NCBI GenBank assembly: GCA_002110485.1
Contig: MOWL01000067.1
Coordinates: 4,278,001 to 4,342,000, forward strand
DNA: 64,000 bases
From: Emergomyces orientalis
Lineage: Eukaryota; Ascomycota; Eurotiomycetes; Onygenales; Ajellomycetaceae
Direction: 5' to 3'
The notes beneath the pieces are model-generated. The model searched no databases. It was not told the origin of the DNA and saw nothing but the letters and a program-made list of their open reading frames with translations. Every line of letters begins with the position of its first letter. The stretch's first letter is position 1. The position numbers were made by a program, and so were the translations under genes. This document shows positions 39,144 through 49,173 of the stretch, piece after piece.

Positions 39144-40195
39144 TCACTGCCTCTGGTACGTCACCCGAATAGGTTTCCCTTTCTCTCCGAATGGCATACC
39201 AGAGGTAGCCTCCTTGGCACTAATAGCACCCGTTTCCGCCTCATATTCGACGAACGCAATCCCTTTCCGACCGGGCACCATACGCACTTCCTTGAAACCC
39301 TCAAATCTACCAAAGACCGCGGTAAGGCCGTCCTGGTCTAACGAGTCAGGAATCTCCCGCAAGAACAGAATTTTATTGGGTGGTAGGTATTCGTCTGGTA
39401 TAACCGGGGCGGCGGCAGCAGTGGAAGGTTTCAAGCCAGCGCCTCTGGTAACCTTTGAAGGGCGGGGTTCCGCGCCTCCAGGAGCGGTAACTCCACGCTT
39501 CAGTTTCTTCTGTGCCTCCAGCGCTTCCTGTGCTTGTTTCCTCTCTGTGATTTTAGCGCAGATGTGAAAGTCAGTGATGCGTCCTATATATAATAACCGT
39601 AAAAAGAAAAGCAGAAGGGAAGAAAAACACCGACCTTTCTCCGCTAACCGCCTCCGCTTATGGGCCTCCAACTCCGTCTCCCCACGTTCCTTCAGCACTG
39701 TTGCATCGCTTCTTGTCCTCGCATAGTCCAGCACCATAGGCTTTTCGAAGAGCTCGAATCCATTGATTTCCTCAATCGCGCGCGTGGCGGAGTCTACATT
39801 ATCAAAGACGATAAAAGCCTGGCCTTTTGCTTTTAGGTTTGTCTTCGCGACGATATCGATGATGGTCCCATATTCCGAGAAGATTTCAGTCAGGGCTTCT
39901 TTGAGGGGCTCGACTTTGATTCTTTCTTCGAGATTGCGGACCTATATATGAGATGCAAAATTGTTGGGATGTTTGTTAATTTTCTGATTTCATTTTGCGA
40001 CTGGGGGTGATATCTCGAGCTCTTTCTTTTCTTGCTATTATCGAGGGACTGAATTGAACGTACATAGACACTAAGAGAAGAGCGAAATGACAAGGTCAGT
40101 AGTAAACTTGGATTGTTTGATCCGGGAACAGAGTCGCAGGGCTCTCACGTTGAATTGGGGGCTGTGCCAGATGCCGGAGCAGCTACAGCTGCCAT
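39144..40195 (-). CDS. U1 snRNP A / U2 snRNP B'' two-RRM protein
   Basis: Four minus-strand exons, 40195-40149, 40070-40064 (7 nt), 39941-39635 and 39544-39144, give 253 residues. The spliced N-terminus is MAAVAAPASGTAPNST-VY-VRNLEERIKVEPLKEALTEIF, so RNP2 (TVYVRNL) is built from three exons. RNP1 follows as AKGQAFIVFDN. The basic linker (HKRRRLAEKERKQAQEALEAQKK) leads to RRM2 with ILFLREIP and KGIAFVEYE. Two RRMs with this linker are the U1A/U2B'' layout. U1A binds stem-loop II of U1 snRNA and B'' binds U2 stem-loop IV with U2A'. Which of the two this protein serves cannot be told from sequence alone. Confidence 0.9.
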
Positions 40196-40390
40196 GGTGA
40201 ATGAAAATTAACGTGCCTCAAGCTGTTATTTGGATCTAATCAGCCCTAGGGTATGAGGTTAACATATATATATACAAGCGGTCCTCTGGCAATTCTGTGG
40301 TGGTGCAGTGCCTCGGTGAAATAGTCGGCCCGGGCAAGGTGGAAAATATATTCAAATTGTAATTACCATTCGCCGATACCAACAGAAATA

Positions 40391-40505
40391 GCATCATTGG
40401 TCTAGTGGTAGAATTCATCGTTGCCATTTCACTCTCCGATATAATCTTCTGAGTGAACACGTGATCATATTCGATGAGGCCCGTGTTCGATTCACGGATG
40501 ATGCA
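40391..40505 (+). tRNA. tRNA-Gly(GCC) with a 44-nt intron
   Basis: Acceptor GCATCAT pairs with ATGATGC, discriminator A. The D arm is TGGTCTAGTGGTAGAAT. The anticodon stem CATCG/CGATG encloses the loop TTGCCAT with GCC at 40423-40425. The T arm is CCGTGTTCGATTCACGG. Exons are about 40391-40426 and 40471-40505 (71 nt together), with the intron after position 37 as usual for nuclear tRNAs. A T6 run at 40525-40530 is a fitting Pol III terminator. It lies 195 bp from the U1A start codon, divergent. Confidence 0.95.
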
Positions 40506-40524
40506 ATTAAACATGTTCGATTAC

Positions 40525-40530
40525 TTTTTT
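40525..40530 (+). terminator. Pol III terminator of tRNA-Gly
   Basis: Six consecutive T 20 nt after the tRNA 3' end, the usual Pol III stop signal. Confidence 0.7.
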
Positions 40531-40942
40531 GATTTCTTTTTGTATCGTCTGCGACGATTTTAGAGATCTGTAGTCTTTTTTGTGCTATACACAAGAATAC
40601 TTTTGTTGGATTGTAATTTTACACAGCGCTGTAAATTTTTAAGAGCGTTCCTTCCACATATATCTCAATAGCTGCTTTCCTTTTTCAATGGGCTGCAGGA
40701 TTTCTGGGCCAAGAAGGGTCAATGTGAAGCACTAAAACAGCTTTGATCATATATATAAATTCGAAATCTTTTGCGCTATGAACGCCAGCGAGCCCATCCT
40801 ATCACATTGCAGCTTCATATATAATTTCACTCTCGATTCCCTACTTCTCACGAGAGTGGAAATATGGACAAATAATCATTACATTCTTTTGTCCGTAAAA
40901 CAATAATAGTTTCCATCTACAATCAGTTATATATAGAGCTCC
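40531..40942. other. Intergenic
   Basis: Gap between tRNA-Gly and the 3' end of the tubulin cofactor D gene. It is AT-rich with TATATA runs. Nothing else recognised. Confidence 0.5.
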
Positions 40943-43900
40943 CTAAACCATCACACCAAGAACTACTCGCAAATTATCAACCTTTGCCTTTAATTGCTTT
41001 GGAGGACTTGACCAGTCTTCACCCTTCATCTCCTCGACATGGGTCTCCATATATAAACAGTCCGCAGCAACAGTGCGGATCTATTCCAGGTTAGCAAAGA
41101 AAGAAAGAAAAGGAAATAACAGGAAATAGGAGAAATGGGAATGAGAGGAGAAATTACCTTGGGATACGGATGCAACAGCATTCCCGTCAATTTCTTCATG
41201 GCGTCGCCCCTGATAACATCCATCCTCCAAAGGAGCGCATATATTTTTATCGCAGCTTCCATTCGGGACATATTGGCTGATTTAAAATGGAACTTTTGAA
41301 CAGAGACGAAGAGCTTTTGGTAGCTGTTAAGGTTAAAAAAAAAATTAAAAAAAATTAGCATACATTAGGGTTACTACCCCCAGTACAAGGTGAAAAAAAA
41401 CTGACTTTATATTCGGGTCCGGGGAGCTGTGCGAGAAACAATTATCAAGCAAAAAAGCAATCATCTCAACTGCAGGGATAGCGTAGCGATCGTCATCGTT
41501 ATCACTCTCCAGTATCGACAGCCAGTCTTCGATAAGTTTAAGACATATATTGTTTCCCTGCTTCTTATCCTGGTTGTTGATATACTGCAAAAGCGCGAAG
41601 CGGGCGGATCGAACTACTACCTCAGTGCCTGTAGTAGCGGAAGTCACCACGCCTCTAGAGAGAGAATGACGGAGCCAGTCAACCTGAAGCAGGTCAAAAA
41701 GTTGGAGGAAATAGTCTGCCGCGGAGACTTCACTGAAATGCTCGTATTTTCTACAAATCTTGTTAGGCCCGCCTTTATTTTATATATATATATTACTGGA
41801 ATTTTTATCAGGACTCACCTAGTTAAAGGAGGCAAGTCCGTGGATGTCTCCCAAAAAGTCTGTAGGCATTTCCAAGCGTGGAAGCGAATCTTGTCAAGCT
41901 TTTCTGCTGCAAGACGTACAACACAGCTCATTAAGTCCTTCAGGTATATAGGCGCTGTGCCGCGGGTCACTTTCGATTCAAGAATGACATTAACAGCCTC
42001 GATCGCTTCGAGCCTGATGAACGATCCAACGTCACCTCTTCTGTCTGTCGTGTAGTCATTAAGAAAAGTCTTGAAGTGTCCAGCAACGGACCCTACATCA
42101 TCTATTGTATCCCTGCATATCAGCCAAAAGTAGCTCCTAACTTCCTTCTAAAAGATTTTTGTTACCATACCTATTTCCGGTAACACACCAGCAGCAAGAC
42201 AGTTTACAGCTGACGACCGTTTAGCAATTTTCTCCTCCGCCCTAGTGCAGTCGATGAGCCTATCTATAATAAACTGCCTCGTTTCCCCAGATTTCGGCAT
42301 CCGCTTGAAAACCGCTCCCAATGCCGCAATTTGCCCACGCCCAGTCACCAACCTCCAGCTATCTTGGATGTTGCTGAACCACTTTTGAACAACTTCCGAC
42401 TTTTTGGAGTCAGGAAGCAGCGCAAAAAGGTCCGATGCCGCTTGCGATGATGCTTCAATTGGGATGTCGTCTGGTCGAAACATACATAACAGCAAGACTT
42501 CAATGACTCTATCAAGCAATCGAAGAGACGGATGAGAGAGCGTAGGGTGTATATCATTTTGTTGTTCCTCGGGGGCGCAGGAGCGAGAAAGAGAAGAGAT
42601 AAGGCGCGCACAAGCCTCGGCAGTGAGGTCAGGGCGTAGTGTTGGATCCGTCAAGACTTCTGAGGTGGGGGTCATCGCGGAGTCAAAGACAACACCCCAA
42701 AGACCAGTAATTTGAGCCACAAACTTTTTGGAATACTCAGGTGCGCAGGTTTTGCCACCCCCTTGTTTTCTGTGCGTGATGAATGCATCAATGGTAGCAG
42801 CAAGGGATAAAAATATGCCATGTCTTGCCTCAATGGCCTGTAATGGCGTCGTAGACAGCATCCGCACAAGCCGTTCAAGTACTGCGCTCAAACTTTGGTA
42901 TGATTCCTGAAGGCTCAAATCTCCAAGGGCGCGTGCAGCCACCCTTCGCGATTCCGCATCGGGAGCGCCGATACCCCTCCACTGTAGCAGGCCAATCACA
43001 AGCGGGTTCCAGTAGACAATTCCTATATCTGAAGCACCTTTCGCAACTTCAACCATAGCCCTCGACCTGCGAGCAACGGAATGATAATCAACAACCTGCA
43101 CCAGAGGGATGCCTTCGAAAATTGTATCGGGATGGCGACCAACGAGCTCTTGTAACGCAGCAGAAGCGCCCCGTCGAATATTCCCCGAGGGATCCAAACA
43201 TGCGGCACACACAAGCTCTATGACAAGAGCCTGCAATGTACTACCATCTTCCTGGTTTGTCGTTACTTTCAACTCTTGAGCGTCGAGGTCCTGGAGTTCA
43301 CTGGTTGTGTATTTCCGAGACAATGCCCAGATTCCAAAGCACGCAGCGTCTCTTACACTAGTCCCAATTGAACTTCCCGTCGACGACCGCTGCTCAAAGT
43401 CTAGGCCAGACACTAGTGACTGAAGCACTTTGGGGAGCAGGGTGGTTGGTGGCGAGCGGCGAAATAGCAGATGCGCAAGTGTAAGGATAAGTCCCTGCCA
43501 CCGTTGAGGGTCAACAGCGCTTATGTTACGTTTCCGTAATTTGACGTCGACATTCCGGGCTTCGAATGGCGTTATTAATGTGCCATCCTGCTTTTCATAC
43601 AGGATATTCTCATCCAGGGAACCAAGAACCGCTTCTACAACATCAGAAGCCATATTCGGATCGAGCCTGACAGTTATCATGCTAAGCGCCTTACTTGCTG
43701 CGAATCGCACTGGCGTATCTTTGTCAGCGAGAGAGACGAGGAAATAATCAATTGCATTCTCCAGAATCATCGACACCGTATCTTCGGGAATTTGATAATT
43801 TCCAGCGCTCTCTTCCAACGATATCACCAGAGTCGTGATAGTCCGGAGAATCTTTATCATCGACTTCCTAGCAGATGCAGAGGACTGAATCGTCTTCGCA

Positions 43901-45048
43901 AGGGGCGATTCTCCCTCCGATATGTGCAGGATCCCATTAAATATCGGCACGATGAATGGGGCCAAATCTCCAATTTGTCCAGAAACCCCAAGTCTAGAGA
44001 CGAATGAAAGCACCCCGATACAGGTGTATACTGGCGGAGTCGTACCTTCAGCTTTTGGGAGTAGAATATCCAGCGCCCACCGCATGAGAGACTTCAAAAG
44101 TCCCAGACGCTGCATATCTACCCGCAAAGCAAGCCTTGCCAACAATACAGTCGCCGCCTCCCGTTCCTTACCAGGAAGCACAACGTACTTGAGACAGATC
44201 GAAAGAATCGAAAGAGACACACGGGGGATATCTGGGGACAGATCTGGTACCGCCGCCGTCAGATTATCATACGGCACCGGCAAGGTCTCCGATGAAATCG
44301 ACGCTAGATCGAATGGTGCAAGAAGTAGATGCGATAGCCAAAGAAGCTTTATATATCTTTCTTCCCAAGTTAGCGACTTGGGCTGAGCCTTTGTACCTGC
44401 CGTTTCGGTGGGGGCTGCCTCTGCCGTAGCAGCAACACTATCCCATTCAATAAACGCGCGCAACATAACTTCAAGATATTTTGGCTCATTGTTTAAAAAC
44501 CGGCTGATAACTTTGACACCGCGGATTTTGCAGAGCGTATATAGAAGCATGCAGATTGCCCTGGGCAAAGGGATAAGGGCGCCAAGGTCAGATCTTTTCT
44601 GTACTGAAGCGTTCGATGAAGCGAGCACATATTGATCTCGGTGCACCGTCAGATATTCTAGGAATGCATCGACTAAGCTTGATAGAATTTCTTGCAGATA
44701 GGGATCTAGGAGTTGTGGCCATTCTTGAAATGATTCCAACTAGATGTGGTCGAACAAACAGGGAGAAGGGACACGCCCCATATGGGAAATGTTAGAAGAG
44801 TCCCCATATTATACTTATATACAGAACTATTCTTTTCTCTTCATGAGGCAGAATTCCAAACTTACGAGATCTATCAACTTGAATGCCTTGCGAACTTGTG
44901 CTAGCCGATGGGCTTGACGGTCACTGGCATTGTTTTTGCTGCTGGGACGCGATTTCCAGAGCAGTGGGGCAAGTTTTGATCTGACCTCCTGTATTAAATC
45001 GCCAGAAGCACGTTGAAGCTTAATATCTCTATCCTGAGGAGCGTCCAT
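40943..45048 (-). CDS. TBCD: Tubulin-folding cofactor D (TBCD / Alp1 / Cin1)
   Basis: Six minus-strand exons, 45048-44866, 44739-42171, 42101-41819, 41750-41406, 41323-41158 and 41080-40943, give about 1227 residues. The N-terminal exon ends RKAFKLIDL and joins LESFQEWPQLLDPYLQEILSSLV. The body is HEAT-like helical repeats (PLPRAICMLLYTLCKIRGVKVISRFLNNEP, RVAARALGDLSL, GIVYWNPLVIGLLQWRGIG). The C-terminal TBCD domain includes RRGDVGSFIRLEAIEAVNVIL and EKLDKIRFHAWKCLQTFW. Cofactor D captures beta-tubulin during alpha/beta dimer assembly and works with cofactor E and Arl2. The splice at 42170-42102 was chosen with acceptor AATAG, because the obvious TGCAG acceptor breaks the frame. Confidence 0.92.
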
Positions 45049-46158
45049 ATTTTAAATTTCACTTTAAAGTCACGCTGTCTGTCTCTTCTACGCTTCTTCT
45101 AATAGTATTGTGTTTGTTTATTTCGTTGCGAGGTTACGTGGACATTCGCAGCACGTGACCTACTTGACCTACTACCTAGTAGAAAAGGCAATGCAGGCCT
45201 GCTACACTACAATAAGAGAGAATTAAAACTGCATTCCCTCATCATAACTTTTCATGGTTGGGAGAGGGACTGTGCAGTGAGTCTGCGCTATATCATGTGT
45301 GACTATATAATCTAAATTCTTTTTCTCTGCTCTGATCTGATTTCATATTTTTTTTCTGAGAAATATTAATACTTTCGGACCTGACAAGTGCAAATCTGTT
45401 CAGTCCATAATTTCTATCAGCAAGTCCCTGAGACGTGCCTTAACTAGTGGGGGTGGGCTGTCACTGGACTCATAGGCGCCTCTGGGTGCTTTCTGGGCCC
45501 TGGCATCCCCCGAGGGTTTTAACTAGTAGTATATATAGGGTCTGGTGCCAATGAAAACGGCAGCTATTATTGTAGTGCGATCTTTGAGGTCAAGCGGTTA
45601 AGGCTTCTCCGCCTGTGAATGCCTTGGCACTACAGACAGCGATTTATTGGATAAAAAAAATCTCTATCATTACTGTACTTTAAATAGTTACAGTTTACTA
45701 ATAAATAGTTCATATAAATATTTTCTGAGCAGATATTATAGAAAATATTATTATTAATGAAAATAATAAAATCTTCTATAACAATGTGTTTTTATTTTTC
45801 ACTACGGATTAACTACTCATTTGAGAGTTACTACTACCCATTGAGGGTCCGTGCCCCGCCGAGCATACCTAAAACCCTAACCGCTCCGCCCACGTACCCT
45901 TCCTCGATACATAACAGATGAGCCAACGCTTCTGTTGCCACCAAACTTGAAAGGATGGATTCTTGATTTTATAAACAGTGACTAAACTATATTTTCAGAT
46001 TCAAACCAGAGTAATTTCCAATCTTTTTAGTGAGAATTTGATGATGTTATATTATCTACAAATTTGAAAGCTGTTTAAAGTTTGAAATCTATTTAATCAA
46101 GAATATCATGTTCTGAGTGAATTATTAAGCTTTAAAAATAAGTTTCTGAAGTTAACTA
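45049..46158. other. Start of accessory region, no gene seen
   Basis: A GCACGTGACC E-box lies at 45153-45162, about 105 bp upstream of the TBCD start. After that, sequence becomes repetitive-looking and AT-rich (45640-46150), with a tRNA-like hairpin at 45572-45634. No protein is supported. Confidence 0.5.
45572..45634 (+). other. tRNA-like hairpin of unknown type
   Basis: GTAGTGC at 45572-45578 pairs perfectly with GCACTAC at 45627-45633. Inside are AAGGC/GCCTT pairs and a D-arm-like GTCAAGCGGTTAAGG. There is no T arm or B box, so it is not a normal tRNA. It may be a tRNA-derived repeat fragment. Confidence 0.35.
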
Positions 46159-46217
46159 ACGTATTTCACCACGAACTTGCGCACACCACGACCTTGCGCA
46201 CCAAGTCATGTGATATA
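46159..46217 (+). repeat. Left terminal inverted repeat, 59 bp
   Basis: Starts ACGTATTTCACC and matches the reverse complement of 48862-48920 at all 59 positions. It contains two tandem 17-bp units, ACCACGAACTTGCGCAC at 46168-46184 and ACCACGACCTTGCGCAC at 46185-46201, likely transposase-binding sites (inference). Confidence 0.95.
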
Positions 46218-46297
46218 GTGTAGTTTGAAGAATGCCAATCAAAAAGATGCAATTTCAACCTCGTACACTGAGATATTCTTATATATATTCAGAGAAA

Positions 46298-47956
46298 ATG
46301 AATGCAAATCAACTTGCTTTAGCCACTCTGGCTATTCAGAATCAGAAGCTAAGCCAGTGAGAAGCTGCCAGACTATACAGTATTTCTGAATCAAGTTTAC
46401 GCAATTATATTACTGGTCGTACGAACAAAAAAGCTGCAGATTTGAAAAAACAACGACTACTCTCATCTGAAGAAGATGCTCTTATTCAATGGATTCTATC
46501 TCAAGACAAATGTGGTCTTCCTCCTCGAACCTCTTCTGTATGACAAATGGCAGACCTTCTTCTTGAGAAGCGTGGAGATGGAATTTCAAAATCTATTGAA
46601 CTCAATTGAGTGACCTGTTTTCTTCAATGGCATGAGAAAATCAAGTTCAAATTTGTACAGAAATTCAACTACAAACGTGCTCTTTGTGAAGACTCAAGAA
46701 TTATACAGAAATGATTTCAAGTCATACAGAAAATCACTGAAGAATATGGAATTTTGTCAGATGATACATACAACATGGATGAAACTGGATTTGCATTAGG
46801 AATAATTGCAACCTGTATGGTTGTAACCAGCTCTGAAAGAGAGGATCGTCCGAAGTTATTACAGCCTGGAAATCGAGAATGGGGAACTATGGTCAATTGT
46901 ATCAATGCTTTGGGGTGGGCCTTGGATCCCTTGTCTATACTTAAAGGAAAGACAGTCATTTCGTACAAGGATAAGATTGATCTACCACCTACCTGGATTG
47001 TGAAAAATAGTCCAAATGGATGAACTGACAATGAGCTTGGATTATACTGGATTAAGGAGGTTTTCGACAGACAAACTCGGCATCGTACGAAAGGTCAATA
47101 TCGATTACTTATTATGAATGGACATGGAAGTCATGCTACTCCTGAATTGAATCTCTTTTGTATAGAGAGTCAGATTATTCTTCTTTACATGCCTCCTCAC
47201 TCCTCACATCTCTTACAGCCACTAGATGTGAGTTGTTTCGGCCCTCTCAAGCGATCGTACGGAGCAAAGGTTGAGAATCAAATTCGATGTGAAATCAATC
47301 ATGTGGACAAGCTAGACTTTCTGACTTTGTATAGTGAAGCTCATTTTGATGTCTTTACTGAGCAAACTATACAAAGTGGATTTAAAGCTACTGGATTATA
47401 TCTGTATGATTCTCAAACAGTTCTGTCAAAACTTCAAATACAGACTCCTTCTCCTCCAAGCACTTCACATGGCACAGAAGAATCCTGGACTCCAACAACT
47501 CCCAAGAACATTGCAAAAGTACAACAGCAATCTGTTCAATTTCAAAATTGAGTACAGAATCGTACGGAACCTCTTTCAAGCCCAATCAATCGATTTCTGA
47601 ACAAGCTCTTTCTTAACTATGAGAAAGCAATAGTTAATAATGTTTTACTTACACAAGAAAACATGGAGCTTAAAGCTACGTACGAAAGGCAAAAAAGAAA
47701 AAGAAAAAGCACATATAGTGCTGTGGGAGGTGCAGCTGGTCATGTACAAAGAGATGATAACAGTGAGAATAATGATGGTAGAGATTCCGTACGAACTGTG
47801 GAAGCTCAGACAACTGAAACTGGCACTGAGAAGGTTATAGCTAGATGACGAGCTCCTCGACTTTGTAGTATATGCCGAAGTGCTGAGCATACTGCTCATA
47901 CTTGCTCTCACTGTGGTTGATTCCATACGAAGCCATATTGTAGTTGCAGTGAATAG
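46298..47956 (+). pseudogene. Pogo/Fot1-family transposase frame with eight in-frame TGA codons
   Basis: A single frame of 552 codons runs from ATG 46298 to TAG 47954-47956 without frameshift, TAA or TAG. TGA occurs at codons 21, 82, 104, 139, 242, 418, 517 and 541. Order of parts: N-terminal HTH (EAARLYSISESSLRNYITGR), CENP-B-like second HTH, then the DDE nuclease with NMDETGF (first Asp), a GHGSH motif and LLQPLDVSCFGPLKR (third acidic residue). The second catalytic Asp, expected just before GHGSH, reads Asn (codon 274, 47117-47119). A coiled basic segment and a Cys/His-rich end (CSICRSAEHTAHTC) close the protein. Several TGA fall where Trp is usual (NG-W-TDNELGL, N-W-VTCFL), others where Arg is usual. 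By the standard code this is a pseudogene. Confidence 0.85.
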
Positions 47957-48010
47957 AATCATTCCCTCACAACTTCCTATTTAGAAATTTCACTACTTTA
48001 AAATCACAAC

Positions 48011-48055
48011 ATCTCTCTCTCTTCTCTTCTCTCTCTTTCTTCTTCTTCCTCTTTC
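48011..48055 (+). promoter_or_regulatory. Pyrimidine-rich leader of the cargo ORF
   Basis: An almost pure CT tract lies directly before CAACATCAACC-ATG-like context at 48076, as is typical of fungal core promoters. Confidence 0.5.
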
Positions 48056-48075
48056 AACAAGTCATCACATCAACC

Positions 48076-48656
48076 ATGTACGTACGAAGCTCAGGTAGGT
48101 TGCTTCATCAGCTAGGAATCACAAGGCTAACCATCTCTTCTTCGTACGATATAGGGCTCTCGCGTTTCTCGGCCTCGATCGTCCCCAGGACCCCTATCGC
48201 ACCCTCTTCATCGCTGGTCAACAGCTGAACCCCTTTGCCCACAGTCCGCAGTCCAGGGCAGTTCTGGCACTCCCTGGACAAGATGTGGTGTTCGTACGAG
48301 GCGCCATAACTGAGGTGCAGGTTCGAAGCCATCGTCAGTCATACATCAATGCTCTCCTCATACAATATCGTGGCCGGCCGGAGCCACACGCATGCACTGC
48401 CTGCCTGGGTGGCCCAGGTTTTCGTCCATTCCCAGAATGCCGCCGTGTGCCTGGCCACTTTGGTGGAGCCTGTGGCAACTGCAAGTGGCGGGATCATGCC
48501 GCTCGCTGCTCCGTACGAGATGGGGGTATAGAAGTGATAGACTTGGACGATGATGATGATGATGAGGGTGGCCCTCAACGGCAGATGGGGGGGCCCCCTG
48601 GGCAGCAGCTGCTCACAGCTGGTTCAACACCTGCTGCTCCTATAGTTCTGGAATAG
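48076..48656 (+). CDS. Cargo ORF with DUF3716-like cysteine domain
   Basis: ATG at 48076 follows a CT-rich leader. An intron GTAGGT...GCTAAC...TATAG (48095-48150) looks real and would join a long frame that is open from 48099 to the stop at 48656. The predicted junction is off by one base, so either the start exon differs or the gene is slightly broken. The product has LALPGQDVVFVRG, then CTACLGGPGFRPFPEC, then GACGNCKWRDHAARCSVRD, the DUF3716 pattern of fungal proteins, and an acidic IDLDDDDDDE tail. The ORF is markedly GC-richer than the transposase next to it. Function unknown; the cysteine spacing suggests metal binding. Confidence 0.6.
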
Positions 48657-48861
48657 CTTTTCTCTCTGGTACGTACGATCTCTCCTTTTCTTTTCTTTTC
48701 TTCTTTCTTTCTGGCAGGGTGGCAGGCAGGTATGTATAATTTCTATTTACTCCAGTCGTACGGAGCCTGTGTACGACACCTAGACATAACTTGCACCTCT
48801 ACGTTGGTGTCTGGGACCAGTAGCCTATATGGTGAAGCCAAGCAAGTATTAAATAGAGTTT

Positions 48862-48920
48862 TATATCACATGACTTGGTGCGCAAGGTCGTGGTGTGCGC
48901 AAGTTCGTGGTGAAATACGT
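48862..48920 (-). repeat. Right terminal inverted repeat, 59 bp
   Basis: Perfect reverse complement of 46159-46217, followed by TA. Confidence 0.95.
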
Positions 48921-49173
48921 TAGCTATATATATTATATAATCTATTCAATCTATCGTGGGCAACACCCACGCTCCCTAGTACATTCGCTATATTATATAT
49001 TCGCCTATATAATCTTATCGCTATAGCTTCGTACGTACCTACCTAGCTATAGCATTACCCTTACCTTCCGCAGAGCATACGTGCCTACCTACTATATCAT
49101 TTATCATTCCTTCCGCATGCGGAAGATGCCTGTATTTAGTTATTTATATTCTTCCACTGATTAGCAGTGAAAG

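Larger units (their letters stand above)
46157..48922 (+). mobile_element. Complete pogo/Fot1-type DNA transposon with cargo ORF
   Basis: Element 46159-48920 (2762 bp) is bounded by perfect 59-bp inverted repeats and flanked by TA on both sides (46157-46158 and 48921-48922), the Tc1/mariner-pogo target site. It carries a transposase frame (46298-47956) and a second ORF of different composition with a DUF3716-like cysteine domain (48076-48656). The identical ends suggest recent arrival or conversion, yet the transposase has nonsense codons and one catalytic Asp replaced. Confidence 0.92.

Noticed and set aside
42102..42170. Use of the TGCAG acceptor near 42112 in the tubulin cofactor D gene
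   Set aside because: It leaves a frame that stops at once. The AATAG acceptor ten bases further keeps the conserved DDVGSVAGHF reading.
46298..47956. Ordinary RIP (CpA to TpA) as the cause of the stops
   Set aside because: Gln codons CAA/CAG are abundant and none has become TAA/TAG, and many CpG remain. A classical RIP pattern is not seen. Another decay process is still possible.
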